From Oscheius dolichura (taxonomy: Eukaryota; Nematoda; Chromadorea; Rhabditida; Rhabditidae), in assembly GCA_932521035.1 (NCBI GenBank), contig OW051496.1, positions 7,316,001 to 7,380,000 on the forward strand: a stretch of 64,000 nucleotides of DNA. The letters run 5' to 3'. This document shows, piece by piece, positions 49,179 to 60,066 of the stretch (within the stretch, counting starts at the first letter, position 1; each line of letters opens with the position of its first letter). The translations under genes were made by a program, and so were the position numbers. The notes below the pieces were generated by a model that did no database searches, was not told where the DNA came from, and was given only the letters and a program-made list of their open reading frames with translations.

Positions 49179-50036
49179 ATGACAGCTGCTTATGCAGCCG
49201 AATCGAGATATTCGGTCACAATTTCTGGTCGTCTTCCACGGTCATTTGGACACTGCTGTTGTGAGTTGTCCTCTCGTCCATTTTGCCAACTCCCCCTGTT
49301 TCAGTTCCCCCAAGCCAGAGACATTTGTTTTCGTCTTTCCTATGTAAAGTAGGTGACCACTCTAGCCCGTTCCCTTCCGTGTTTTCAGAGGTCCCGACTG
49401 GACCCTCGTCGGCGGTCTGCCCGACGTCGCCTCCTCTCACTGTAATCCTGGCTCCTTCAACCGTTATGTCATCAATCTACCCTTCGATGCCACATTTTCC
49501 TCCACAAATCCTTTCAAATGTCAGTTTCCGTTGTTGTCCTCCCAAGAAAAGGGAATTCCAGGGCCTCGGCTGGTGTTCTCCTGTTATGGTAGTGATTTTT
49601 TCGGGCATGAAGTCGTCATAGGCTACGGGTCTGTTTGTCTGCCGACAACTCCTGGCACGTGAGTTCATTCTCTCCAGTTTTTTTTTCAGATATTCCACAC
49701 ACAAGTTCATCATTTCCAGGCACAAACGAGAGGTCCCGATCTTCGTCCCTGAGTCGTCCAGCCTCTTCCAAAGAATTGTCGGCTTCTTCTGGGGCAAGAG
49801 ACCCGAACTGTTGGATCCCACGATAGTCGCCCGCTCCCAAGGCAGAGACGGTATGGTATTATACTTACACTCTCAGTCCCTCCTTTTCAGTCCTACGGGT
49901 CTCTACGAAAGGCCTCCTCAGCCTAACAATTACCGTAACCATAAAAGATCTGAAGAAGTTCGGCTTCGACGCGACTGCCGGCGGCCTGTCCATGCCCTTC
50001 GACATGCCCCTCCCCGACTATGGCCTCAAAAAATAA
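49179..50036 (+). CDS. B9D1: B9 domain protein 1, ciliary transition-zone component
   Basis: Part of the B9/MKS module that gates cilia; in nematodes it acts in ciliated sensory neurons. ATG 49179 gives MTAAYAAESRYSVTISGRLP, then PQARDICFRLSYVKGPDWT and GGLPDVASSHCNPG. The B9 core follows: NLPFDATFSSTNPFKC, PRLVFSCYGSDFFGHEVVIG YGSVCLPTTPGTHKREVPIF, VPESSSLFQRIVGFFWGKRP, ELLDPTIVARSQGRDVLRVS, SLTITVTIKDLKKFGFDATA, end LPDYGLKK at TAA 50034. Order and length match human B9D1 ([36 protein letters not shown]). Six introns, one of about 75 nt after PGT. Confidence 0.9.
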
Positions 50037-50142
50037 CATATCCCAAACACGTCCCTTATCCGAATGAAGTCTTTCTGCCAACAAAATTTTGTCCGTCCAA
50101 CTAGTTCAGGTGACTTTCCCCCGAGGCTTATCGCCTCTTCTT

Positions 50143-50334
50143 TCACTGGTCGACGCTTTTCCGTTGCGTGAAATCCTCCCTCAAAAACAGGAGTTCTCCC
50201 TGGCATAGTCGAGGCACATAGACCTTGAACTTGTCCAAGCATTCTTCAACTTTGCTTACTTTATGTGCCGTGGCCGAGATATGAGGCTGAATTTTTTTTT
50301 GCATAACCAAGGCCTCACTCTCTTTTTTTGCCAA
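50143..50334 (-). CDS. Possible small ORF carrying copy 1 of the duplicated segment
   Basis: An open frame of about 60 codons reads MQKKIQPHISATAHKVSKVE from an internal ATG (about 50304) and ends FTQRKSVDQ at TGA 50143. It is charged and helical-looking. No family, no clear splice sites; real coding status is unsure. Confidence 0.25.
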   Translation of the reverse strand: MAKKESEALVMQKKIQPHISATAHKVSKVEECLDKFKVYVPRLCQGELLFLREDFTQRKSVDQ

Positions 50335-50815
50335 GGTTACCTCGTATTTTTAAAATTTTCTACTGTCTGTCGTGTTATTATCTGTCTTGCTAGTTTAATC
50401 AAGTTCATAATATACGTGAGACTATCTCAAAATTCGTCGCACCTATGGTGTTTCTTTATTCTCCCCTAATCCATCGAAAGAATCGATGGGCAGTACGTAT
50501 TTTTTTACGGCTTCGAGTTACTGGATCGAGGCGAGCCTTCTTCTGGCCTCGATCTGGAGGTGAACAACGAATGAAACTGTCCTCTTGATGAATTGATCTG
50601 CTGACGAGCCTCAGGATCCCAGCACTTGGTAAGGATCGAAAAGACAACTATCTATGGAAAAAGGAATTCTGAATTAAATTTATGAAAGACCGTACCTCTT
50701 TTTCAACTTTACGAGATGGCTGCCAAAGCCGAGGCGCCCTTCTCAGACAGTCCTTGAACTTCTCCGCATTTTCCACCTTTGCTTATTTTATGCGCCGTGG
50801 CCTAGATATGAGTTC
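50215..50815. repeat. Two diverged copies of a ~65-nt segment
   Basis: Positions 50221-50286 and about 50749-50811 share AGxCCTTGAACTTxTCC...CTTTGCTTAxTTTATG and GCCGTGGCC.AGATATGAG, near-identical with small indels. On the minus strand copy 1 is open (ISATAHKVSKVEECLDKFKV) while copy 2 has an in-frame stop and a frameshift (ATAHKISK, then VENAEKFKDCL in another frame). It looks like a duplicated coding fragment with one decayed copy. The parent family was not recognised. Confidence 0.5.
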
Positions 50816-52410
50816 GCCCCTCTCGATATTTGTTCTAATAAATAAAAAGAAAGATAAAGATGTTTGATCATGGCTCCTCGAAAAGGAAGACGTAACAGGG
50901 CTGTCTCTTGGAGACGGAGCCTTCTTATGAGTGTCTCCCTTTTTTGCCACCTGCCCTCCTGATTTTATTAGTTTCTTCCTCTCCTGTTCTATTATTATTG
51001 TCATTATTTGTTACGGTCTATTGAATAAACTGTAATATGTGTCATTCCTTGTTCTATGACCCTGTGACCGGGGACGATGTCAGATTCCTCCCATAAGCTT
51101 CTCCCCTTTGTAATTTCTGGCCTGCCCCATCTATTTATTCTCTTTTTCATATCCCAGATTACTGTAGTCTGCATGGTTTCGGTTCAACAACCAGGGCTTC
51201 CCCTCACCTGGGTTCAGTCTTTGCCCCACCATATTTCATTGTTTTTCTCACCCCGTAAACGTGATTTATCTGTTGCCATCTGGGGTCAGGTGTAAAGTTT
51301 TTGACAATATATCACTTGCCCATCCAGCGAATGGTTTTGACAATTAATCAGCACCTTGCAAACAGCCCGCTGATTCTAATTCGAATTACTCCGACTGCTG
51401 CCCGTTGCCAGTTGTGGCCCCCTCGCTGAAACTAGACACCTGTATTTCATTCTGGCCATTCTCTACAGGCTACCCTCCCATTGATCTAAACAATTGCCAA
51501 AAAAGGCCTCTCCTCCTGGGGTAAACTGCCATTGGCCTACTTCATGTCTTCCGAGCCGACAGGTGGAGCAGGCCAGGAGCAGGTTGATGCAAGTGGCCCC
51601 AGGTGTAGCCGATGGCCTCTACCCCACCGTCTTCCTCCTCTTCCTCCGGCTGGTTGTAAACATAATGCCCATCAGTTCTGGAACCGCCGCTGGCTGGCTG
51701 CCTGGCCGACTGACCCATGCCTAGTATTCTCCGGGCCACCAGCGCCACCGCCTCCGGGTTGTAATGTTCCCACACTCACTATCACTTTATCATTTTGCCG
51801 CTAGCGATCATTTTCTTCTTCTTATATCCCATAATGTCTGTCTCCTTTGAAGGGAGCGAGATTTTTACGGCTTTTTCGACCTGGTTAACATGTCCACCAA
51901 CACCGGGAGAACGCGGAAACATCGAAAAAGAAGAAGGGAAAGTAATGTCCCGGGTAATCTTGGGAGGACAGCTCCCGTTATTTCGTCCCTGCCACCTCCT
52001 ATCTCCAGGATCTTTGACCCTGAAACAGTTCCAAACAGTTCCCTCGGCCATTGCGTCACTCAGACTTGAGGTAGTTCGATCTTCTGTCCATTTTGCCCTC
52101 CTCCCATTGAATGGCTCCCTCTGGGTGGCGCCCTTCCTGCACAATACCATTTCCACAGTTCGCTCACGTGTGTCCCTATTACCGTGACGAATATTATTTT
52201 CGATGTTCTTCTATCTTTTTTTGGGAGAAGTAAACATCAAAAGTTCTCTCTTCCACAAGCGTGGCTTTCACTCTCTCGTCTCTATTTCGCCAGCCCGGGA
52301 GGGGGGTCATCTCGGACTTTCCCAATTGACATTGTTTCCCGTCTTCCCTTTTCGGCCACGTGGCTTTCACTCAGTATTGTTTTAGCAGCAGCCGAGAGAA
52401 GAGAAGAGAA
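50816..52410. other. Intergenic stretch, no supported gene
   Basis: Overlapping open frames at 51494-51804 (plus) and 51782-52187 (both strands) lack domains and splice structure. A TTACTGTAG motif occurs near 51160. The last few hundred bases are upstream sequence of the small PY-motif gene. Confidence 0.4.
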
Positions 52411-52939
52411 ATGGAAGAGAATCACCGCGACCCATGGAAGAAGGTCCTCCTCCTTTTTGTTATTTTCATCCTCCTCGTCGGATGCACCAATACTCCCAGG
52501 TTCAAGGTGAGGCCCTTCCCCTTTAACTGTTCTCCCAGTTTCTAATTTAACTACACTCTAACTGCCTCTTTCCCCATCAGAATCCAGCAGTATTTCCAGA
52601 ACGACGACTTCATAACGGCGTGGACGATAGCCGTCTCGGTGGTCGGTCTCTGCATAGGAATCGTCTTCTCTCTGGTCCTCCGAAGCCTGGCCAAAAGCAT
52701 AGAATCCAACAATTCCTCCTCCCCCGGCTCCATCTCCTCCCTAGTGAGCCTTGTTCTATCCTCCCACCTCAAAAAATTAGTTTCAGAACGACATCGAGTC
52801 GGGTCTCCCGGTGTCCCAGCCGCCTCCCTACTCCAAGTGCTGTCCTTCTAAAAAGGAGAAAGAAAAGTCCGACGGCCTGCCCAGCTATTCCCAAGCCGTT
52901 GCGGCTCAGAAATTAGCGGTTCGGCTGCCTTTCCCCTAG
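52411..52939 (+). CDS. Small single-pass membrane protein with PY motifs
   Basis: Three exons give about 135 residues: MEENHRDPWKKVLLLFVIFI LLVGC (signal or anchor, with a lipobox-like Cys), then RIQQYFQNDDFITAW and a second hydrophobic segment TIAVSVVGLCIGIVFSLVLR, a Ser-rich spacer, and a cytoplasmic tail with SQPPPYSKCCPSKKEKEK and LPSYSQAVAAQKL. PPPY is a WW-domain ligand of the kind used to recruit Nedd4-type ubiquitin ligases. CCPSKK may be palmitoylated. Start chosen as the first ATG after a purine-rich leader; stop TAG 52937. Layout resembles small PY-motif adaptors (Shisa/WBP1-like), but homology is not established. Confidence 0.55.
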
Positions 52940-53330
52940 AAAATACAAGATTTCAGGATAAAAATGCAATCCTCCCGGCAATCCATCAACCGGTAAAGAA
53001 GTACTGAACCAAATCCTCCTGACAGAAATATGGGTATATGTACAAAACGAGAAAATAAATCATTGTCCCCTTCCTCGAAATTGAGCAGCTCTTCCTCTCT
53101 GCCTCTATTAACACTGAAAAATATTTCAAAGCTGGCATTCTCTTCTATAGTCCGAGCTCGTCAACCCGACCGGTTAAAAGACGCCCCGACTCGTCAAGTA
53201 GTGTCGAGCCAGTGTGGCTTCTCCCATCAGTCAGTCTTTCTTCTTCTTCGCCGGCAGCTGATCGTCTCCTTCTATAAAATCAGGTCACGCTACTTTTTTC
53301 TTTAAATTTCTTTCAAAAATCTACAGTAAC

Positions 53331-53348
53331 CCCACGCCATGGCGTGGG
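53331..53348. repeat. Perfect 18-bp palindrome
   Basis: CCCACGCCATGGCGTGGG reads the same on both strands. It stands just after a CTACAGTAAC motif between weak exons and could be a protein-binding site or chance. Confidence 0.6.
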
Positions 53349-53453
53349 TACCTTTTGCTCTAAATTTGGAGGATGGGAGACGGCCAAATAGGGCAGCCAA
53401 AGGAGAGTATCCGCCTCCTCCTAGCAGCCTAGCCTTTGACTTTTCCAGTTGAA

Positions 53454-54261
53454 GAAGGTGTCCTGGCCCGGTTCTCCGGGGTCGTGGGTCTCCTTTGTGT
53501 CCACAGCGGTGTTTGGTATAGCACAGACGAGCCCCGACACCAAGGAGAACCGGGAGGTCTCCATCCTCCTCGGTTTAAACGTTGCCTTCGCGTAGGTTGA
53601 TTACGGTTTTGGATCTAAAACTTGTAAAATAATCAGATTTCTCGTCTTATTTTGTAGTTTTGTTGCTTGTCTCGTTAGTTTCAGGAGCCGGCTCTCGAGA
53701 ACAACAGCTGGAAGGACACGAAGTGAGGACACGCAGAGAGAAGGCGGCGCACTGTGATAGAATATTCTAAATGTTGTTTTTTTCCTTTAGAAGTAGTAAC
53801 AAGTTGGAGAAATGGACAAGAATCCGGCCAGAAACTACGAGAAGCATTGAGTTCTATCCGACTGGGACAACGACAGAAGAAGGAGAGGCGATAAAGGACG
53901 GCGGAGACGGAACAGTGAGTACCTATGAACATGTTCTAAAAGTTTGCTCAAATGACCGCCTTTTTATGGATGTCGATCTCTCTCGGCCAGGAACCTGGTA
54001 ACGCTACCGTGAGACAAGTGCTCCGGTGAGATGGAACGTTTTGTGTCCAGGGGAAAGGCTCGAACGTAGTCCAGGCGATTGAGATGTATAGCTACACTCT
54101 TTCATTAAAAACTTCTACTTGTTTAATTTAGTGTGTTGTTTCAGATCAGTCTGCCCGCGCGTCCTCCCTCTTCTGCCCGGATCCACGTCATCCCCATTCG
54201 TCCGTCAACTTATCTTGTGTCGTCTCTCTTGGTCTACCCGAAGCCGCAGCACGTTAAAAAT
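53454..54261 (+). CDS. Uncertain multi-exon gene
   Basis: Plausible exons: SPGSWVSFVSTAVFGIAQTS with ENREVSILLGLNVAFA (53454-53590), PALENNSWKDTK (53690-53725), SNKLEKWTRIRPETTRSIEF and YPTGTTTEEGEAIKDGGDGT (53799-53912), EPGNATVRQVL (53990-54025), and ARIHVIPIRPSTYLVSSLLV with YPKPQHVKN (54160-54260). Some junctions keep phase (the K-SSN junction, and DGT-EPG), but others do not, and an alternative frame through 53690-53895 is also open. It may be one small membrane protein gene or two. No family recognised. Confidence 0.25.
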
Positions 54262-54383
54262 GTACGTTGAGCCTTTTTTTCCTCCGCGTGGGGCTGGGAC
54301 TCGACCCCCAGGGCTGAGACTCCTACAACAGTCTTCCTGGAGATCTTGGACTGTATCCCTTCTCAATGTTGTCCCGTTCTCTT

Positions 54384-55063
54384 TCAAATTTCATTATGCT
54401 TGACAAATGACATAAAACAGCAATAGAATAGGGCGATGACATTGACATACATGACTCGAAGACTGGCGGGCAGACAGTAGAAGTTGAAGAGTTGGGCACA
54501 CGGCCAGACCGAAAGATCAGTCTGCAAAAATCTCGTCGTTGTTATCTCCCCTTCCGTGTGTCGAATGGTCTCGTTATCGAAGAAGAAACTGCTGCTTACC
54601 CGGATGACAAAGAACATCTTCTCTCTGTACTCTGCCAGGCTTCGTGTTATTGTCTTCCCCTCGAGCACGGCGGCAGCTAAAGGCGGATTACGTCTTGGAA
54701 GGAGGATAAGCTACCGTTTAAAAAGGTAAAACTGAACATTGGATTGAAGACGGTATCCGTGGCCACTTTCTTCAAAGTAATGGCATTTTTCCCTCCGGTG
54801 AATCGCCTAGAATCCAGGAACCGGTAAAAGTAGTGGATCATCGGGGCCATCGCGAATCCGACGCTTGTTATCCTCACTGAAATGGGGAGGATTGGTTCCC
54901 GAGGGGAAGAAAGCGTAACTGTGGCTGTCTCTAGTCTCAAAACCTACGTGTCCTCTTCCAGTCCCACCCGTCCTTGTCCATCTCCCCATGTATCTTCTGT
55001 TGCATCACGTCGCCTAGTCCCAGCTGAACAAATACACTTGTAAAATTGACTGCTAGCAGATTT
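54384..55063 (-). CDS. Mpv17/PMP22-family membrane protein, copy A
   Basis: Channel-like inner membrane protein of mitochondria or peroxisomes. Exons read AVNFTSVFVQLGLGDVMQQK and DGWDWKRT, then VGFAMAPMIHYFYRFLDSRR and LKKVATDTVFNPMFSF, AVLEGKTITRSLAEYREKMF and the family signature SVWPCAQLFNFYCLPASLRV followed by MYVN, ending SFVKHNEI at TGA 54384. The GDxxQQ, GP/AP..HYFY..LD and WPxxQ.xNF motifs are those of Mpv17. The first exon could not be fixed: MQRLQ at about 55130 is close but out of phase by my reading. Head-to-tail with the unrecognised gene upstream, about 350 nt away. Confidence 0.75.
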
Positions 55064-55408
55064 CTATGGTAGAAAGACTAAAACTGGTGATTGAGGATAA
55101 TATGGAGGAGAAGGACTGACCTGAAGACGCTGCATATTTACTAGGGGAAGATGGTATGAGAGAGCTTCTTCTCTTTCAAGGAGGGCCCTTTCGTTGTCTT
55201 TTCCATATCTTGGCGGGCAGTTGTAGACTAGAGTGGCGGGACTGGAGGCCACAAAATATACCGGCCTCGTACAGAGCTGAGTAACTGTGGCCCTCTGCCA
55301 ATCACAGGAGATCGGCCTGACATAAACTGAATCCACTTGATATTAACCACATTTATTAAACCCGAAAAATAAGCACAGAATAGGGCTTGACAGTGCCAAA
55401 AAAGATGA

Positions 55409-56661
55409 TTAGAATGACGCTTTGCCGACGGATTCCTTCCCAACGGCGAGGATCTCTCCATTCGGGGCGACAATAATCCCATCGCTGACGGCTTCCGGAA
55501 TTTCTAAAGCCAACTTCACCCAGATTGGCTCGCCTTGTAGTTCTTGTAATGCCCAGACGGATGACTCGTAGCGGCTGTCGGCCATTCCTCAAATATGTTA
55601 TGTATAATATTCTCCGGGCTACAATATTTACCGTAACGACTAGATCCACCAGCATGGATCCATGTGCCAGAAGGGGAGAGGCCGTGTCCTTTGCCTCCGC
55701 CCGTCTGCCCGAATGGCGGCCGCTCCTTGTGTTCTGGGTCTTCTGGCAACTGAACAGTCCTTTTCCCCTCAAAAAGTAGAGGTCTACTCACGTGGATGTG
55801 GTCGAATTCCTTCGTCTCCGTGTTGTAGGTGATAAAACGATCAGCGTCCCACATGTAGCCGCATCCCCGGGTCATGTAGGAGATGAGCAGCCTGTTCCCG
55901 GCCAGAACTGCCTGCGAGGCTAGAGGTGCCTAGATCTCTTGTTGTTTTCTGATAAACAACTTGTACTCACAATGACCTGTAGCTGTCTGACAGGGATCTC
56001 GCCACACTCCTCGATGGCTGCTCCCGACGCGCTGACATTCAATTTGTAGAGGCGGAGATCTTGGCTGACGGAGATGACCAAGTACCGCTCGCTAGCATGG
56101 TTGCTGTCGGCCACAATCACCCGGACATTTATGTTGTCGTCGTGGAGATGGACGGGGCCGGGAGCCTGAAACCTCTCTCTTCCTTGTAGTCGAAGTAGTC
56201 CCCTACCTTAAAGTCGACCTTCTCCCATTTGGTCTCTGCCCACCGGTAGAGCCCCTGGAAGGCGATGTCATTAAAGCCGGAGATGACCAACAGATAGACG
56301 GTCCCGCTCATCTCGAAGACGACTTCTTCGCTATTCTCGTCAGAATAGAGGGCTCCAAACTGAAAAACATTGTTGAAAATGACCCAAAAGATGAAAACTA
56401 ATACCTCGACTGGAGGATTCCATTTGTTCAATTTCAGATCGAAGCCGACAGCATAGCCGCCCTTGTGGACGACACGATGCCCCCAATTGTATTTTTTCTG
56501 GGCGTGATCTAAGCATGGCGGTTGATGAGGTATTTAAAAGGCTTACAGTTCATGGAAAAGGCCCAAATGACTCCGTTGGCTAGGAGGAAGTGATGGTAGT
56601 CGGTCAGTTTGTCGCCGACGACGGACTTGAGGGACGAGTCGGGCACGGTGTGGAGAGACAT
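55409..56661 (-). CDS. Unrecognised conserved-looking protein, beta-rich
   Basis: ATG 56661: MSLHTVPDSSLKSVVGDKLT, then FLLANGVIWAFSMN, YNWGHRVVHKGGYAVGFDLK, ENSEEVVFEMSGTVYLLVIS with GLYRWAETKWEKVDFK, VRVIVADSNHASERYLVISV, SQDLRLYKLNVSASGAAIEE, NRLLISYMTRGCGYMWDADR with FITYNTETKEFDHIH, and DGIIVAPNGEILAVGKESVG to TAA 55409. The repeated pattern of short beta stretches ending in aromatic residues (YLVISVSQDLRLYKL; GIIVAPNGEILAVG) suggests a beta-propeller. No signal peptide. Roughly 300 residues in about nine exons with 35-45-nt introns. Minus-strand AATAAA (55352-55357) lies 52 nt past the stop. Function unknown. Confidence 0.55.
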
Positions 56662-59600
56662 TCTATAAAATATGTCATTTTCGATGAGAAGGAAGGCTAG
56701 AGAGACTAACATAAATAAACCAAAAGACGAAAGAAAATAACAACTAGTTCTTGCTGAGGCCAGGCCGTCAGGGACAAGAGAGAAGAACAGAGAACGAGGG
56801 CATCGCTTTTTACGTCTCCAAAAATGTGGTTCCCTTTCATGGAAAAGCCGTTTTATGACTAGTTTGCCATAGAAAATTGAGTCAATAACAGACCACAAAA
56901 GAGCTGTCCCTCTCCCATTGGCATAAACATTGCGTGTTTTTGAGTGCTTCTCCCCATATTAGAGAGGAGGACGGGGGATAAACAACGTAATGGGGGTTAG
57001 AATGTAAACAAGGTTCAAAAGAACGATTCTAATTATAAAATTACCTATTTTAAATAGAAAAAAAGGAGAAAAGGAAGGATGAGAAAGAGATGAAAGGAGA
57101 GACCACCAGGGCGGAAGTGCGTGGGATCAATAGTGACCGCGGAAGGGCCGACGGGGAAACAAACAACTGCAGCCTTACCTCGCCTCGTAAAGAATATTTT
57201 AGTCAAATATTGAAAGAAATGAGTCAGAACAAGTATTGAAAAGCGAGGAAAACACGCTTTCATACCAAATAGCAACCAGGAAGCTGAAACTGCGGAGAGC
57301 GGTAGGGAAAGGTCGCCGTCCCCCGCGACAACAACAGCAACCATTTTTCGGCCAGCAATGCGCTTAAATTGAATGGGGCGAGTGTTGTATGGGGGAAATG
57401 GACAATGTTTGTTCATGCCGCCACTGTTGGGAAATAGGGAAAGTAAGGGGGAAATACGAGACCCGGCGGGAGGCAGGCGTTGTCGGATGAGTCATAGGGG
57501 GAAGGGAGGAGGAGGATCAAAGGTCAGGTTCTGGTACAACTATTGGAAACATTTCAAAGGCAAAAGGTAGCAATCGTATAAAGCTAATTTTACTTTTTGA
57601 ACTGGTGAAGCGACGAGTCGAGCGACTGACGCGTTATCCTGTCAAGTCTTGCCAAGACGTGGCCTGGACAGTTGTGGATGGCCCGTTGGCTGGTATTCCT
57701 TCATCTCATCCGAAGCTCGCAGGCCGTTTCATCTTCTCTTCGTTATCAGTTCACTTTTTTCTTTTTGTAAAAATAACTGGCGCAATGTTTATAACTGTGT
57801 CTGGGAGACGTCGCGCAGTCTCCTGGAGATAGAGAATAAAGGCGTTGTGGGTGCCCCATCCCACGTAAAACTACGTCGCCCATCCACCGGGTCGTTCTCT
57901 TCTCCTCCCTCTTTTGCTCTGAAATGAATTTGTAATGGCCAATGGGACGTGTAGCAGAGCGAATCCACCGTCTCTGTTGCAGATTCTTCGTTTATCGAAG
58001 TTGAGTCCCGGCCCGTTGTTTCTGGCGGGACTGAGTTCATCCGGAGCCATCGCGGTGTTTGGGCTCGTCCTGCTATAGGAACAGTGTCTCAAATTCAAAA
58101 CCACCTCTTTTTGATCAAAATTCTGGCTATATAAACTGAAAATTTTATTTATTCTGATGTTCCTCCGCTTTGTGCTTTTATTTTCAGGATCTGGTCGAGG
58201 CGACGACGAGAAGACTGGGAGGAATGACCAAATATGGTGGGCAGGTGAATTTGTGCTTGTTGAATCTGTAAACAGAACAGTTTAGGATCTGATACCATAT
58301 CGACAGGGAAGAACAACAACAGAAGAGTAGCCTACTACTACAAGACGTCTAAAGACAACAGAAGGAGAAGAGAGGAGACTAGACTGCGATGCGAAAGGGA
58401 AGATGGGAAAGCGGCCGGTGGACAAAGGGCAGAAGGCGTGGATGACTAGGTTAGTCGGAGCAGCAAGACATTTACCACTACCTTTTATAGTGTTGTTTCC
58501 CTATTGAATCCGTCTTTTCAGGTTGTCTTCACTCCTCCCCAGAACAGTCGTCAGGACAACTCTACCATCTTTGTGATCATTTTTTTCGTTTTCTCCACAC
58601 CACGGGCGTAAAAGCCCTGTCGGGGTATTTGTTGTTGTTATTTATTGTAAGTTGGTACCGTAGAAGAGGCGCGATCTTTTTTCGTCCCTCTCTGCCAGTC
58701 CCCCCAGCTCGTTATAGCCGTCTGCCGCATTGTGTGAGGAGCTGTCTCTCCTCCCGGTTTCTAACAATCCCCCTAGCGGCTCTCTAATAAGCTCCGAGCC
58801 ACCTTCCCTCCTAATAGGTGGCAGTAACCTGCGAGATGACCTCGCTAAGCGCCAGGTGCAGCTTAAAGGTCTAATTGCGGTGGCTGTCCGGAGACATGCC
58901 GCCTCCCAGAGGGGGTGGAGAACGGTAACAAGGACACCGCGCAAAATATTGCGCGTGTCTCAAATTTCGGGAAGATTGAGCCGGCTAATGAGCAGATTGG
59001 GGGTTCGGCTGACCGGGGGGAGAGGACAGGTGATTGGGGGCTCATTAGGGTGGCCACCGAGCTGGGAACATTCCTATCCCTGTGGGAGCTGAGACGAGTT
59101 GACTCTGATACTACAGTATGCCGTTGTTGTTGGCCGGGACTTTGGCGGTTGTATAGCTGTCCTCTCTCGAGCTTAATCCCGTCATCCTGTAGTCGCCTGT
59201 TTGGTAAACAAGCCACCCTCCTGTCCCTGTAATCTGTCCGTGTCGGCAGCCTCTTGAACTCGTCCCCTCGGTGCAATATGCATGCAAATGAGATCTACCT
59301 CACGCTCTCGAGCATAATTCCCGCTCAATCGGACTATCACCCCGTCCTCCCTCCTCCCAGTCCAGTCAGTCTACTAGCTGCTGACAGTAGCCACCAGGCG
59401 ACCGTCTCCTCTTTTTATCCTCCCCTCCGGTGCCTATAATCAGCTGGGGTTTTAGGATTGGCACCTGTTGCCGTGGGCAGAGGGGCAGGTGCAGCCCGGG
59501 GGTAGCCTGCCGTATCCGGTCGTTCCGTCCTCCACAAATCACGATTCTCCCTATTATCTCGACACACAGCCAAATACGAATGACCTCTTCCTATTGGCCT

Positions 59601-60066
59601 TGTTTTCAAATCCCATCACCCACCTACCGTCATCTAGCCCCAGCTCATTTTTCCATCCCAGTTAGTTATCCAAGCCGGGGAGGTCTTCTTGAGGCGGTGA
59701 ATCGGTCGCTTGATGGCTTTCTGGCCACAGAAATCGGTCTCTGTGGAGTATAGCTACCAGACAATTCCCATCAGCAGTATCCTCAAATCATATGGTTCCG
59801 CCCGATGGCCTGTTCAATGGGAGTGAACGCTCTCAAGAGCAAGGTGCTTTGTACTAGTCCATCATGATCCATTTGGTCACTACAGCCATTTCCGGATCAA
59901 TTACCACATAAGTTACTAAAAATGACAGTTTTTCTCTCTTGTACAGTAGGCATACCTTCCTCTCCTCCACCTTCCCACAACTACTACCATCCAATCCTCC
60001 CTGAGCCTCCCTCTCCTTTTCCATTATTTTCTTTTCCCTTTCCCCTGAAGATAACCTTATTCCAGG
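56662..60066. other. Mostly gene-free; weak exons at 57940-58360
   Basis: On the plus strand an ATG at 57935 starts ANGTCSRANPPSLLQILRLS followed by GPLFLAGLSSSGAIAVFGLV, a hydrophobic stretch. After ATTTTCAG near 58187 come DLVEATTRRLGGMTKYGGQ and DLIPYRQGRTTTEE to TAG. They could be the end of a small membrane protein gene, but the middle does not join in frame. From 58370 to 60066 I see no gene; ORFs around 58730-59750 are overlapping and featureless. Confidence 0.3.

Noticed and set aside
54280-54340. Possible tRNA (GGGACTCGACCCCC)
   Set aside because: No matching A box or cloverleaf stems around it; likewise no convincing tRNA or rRNA was found elsewhere in the window.
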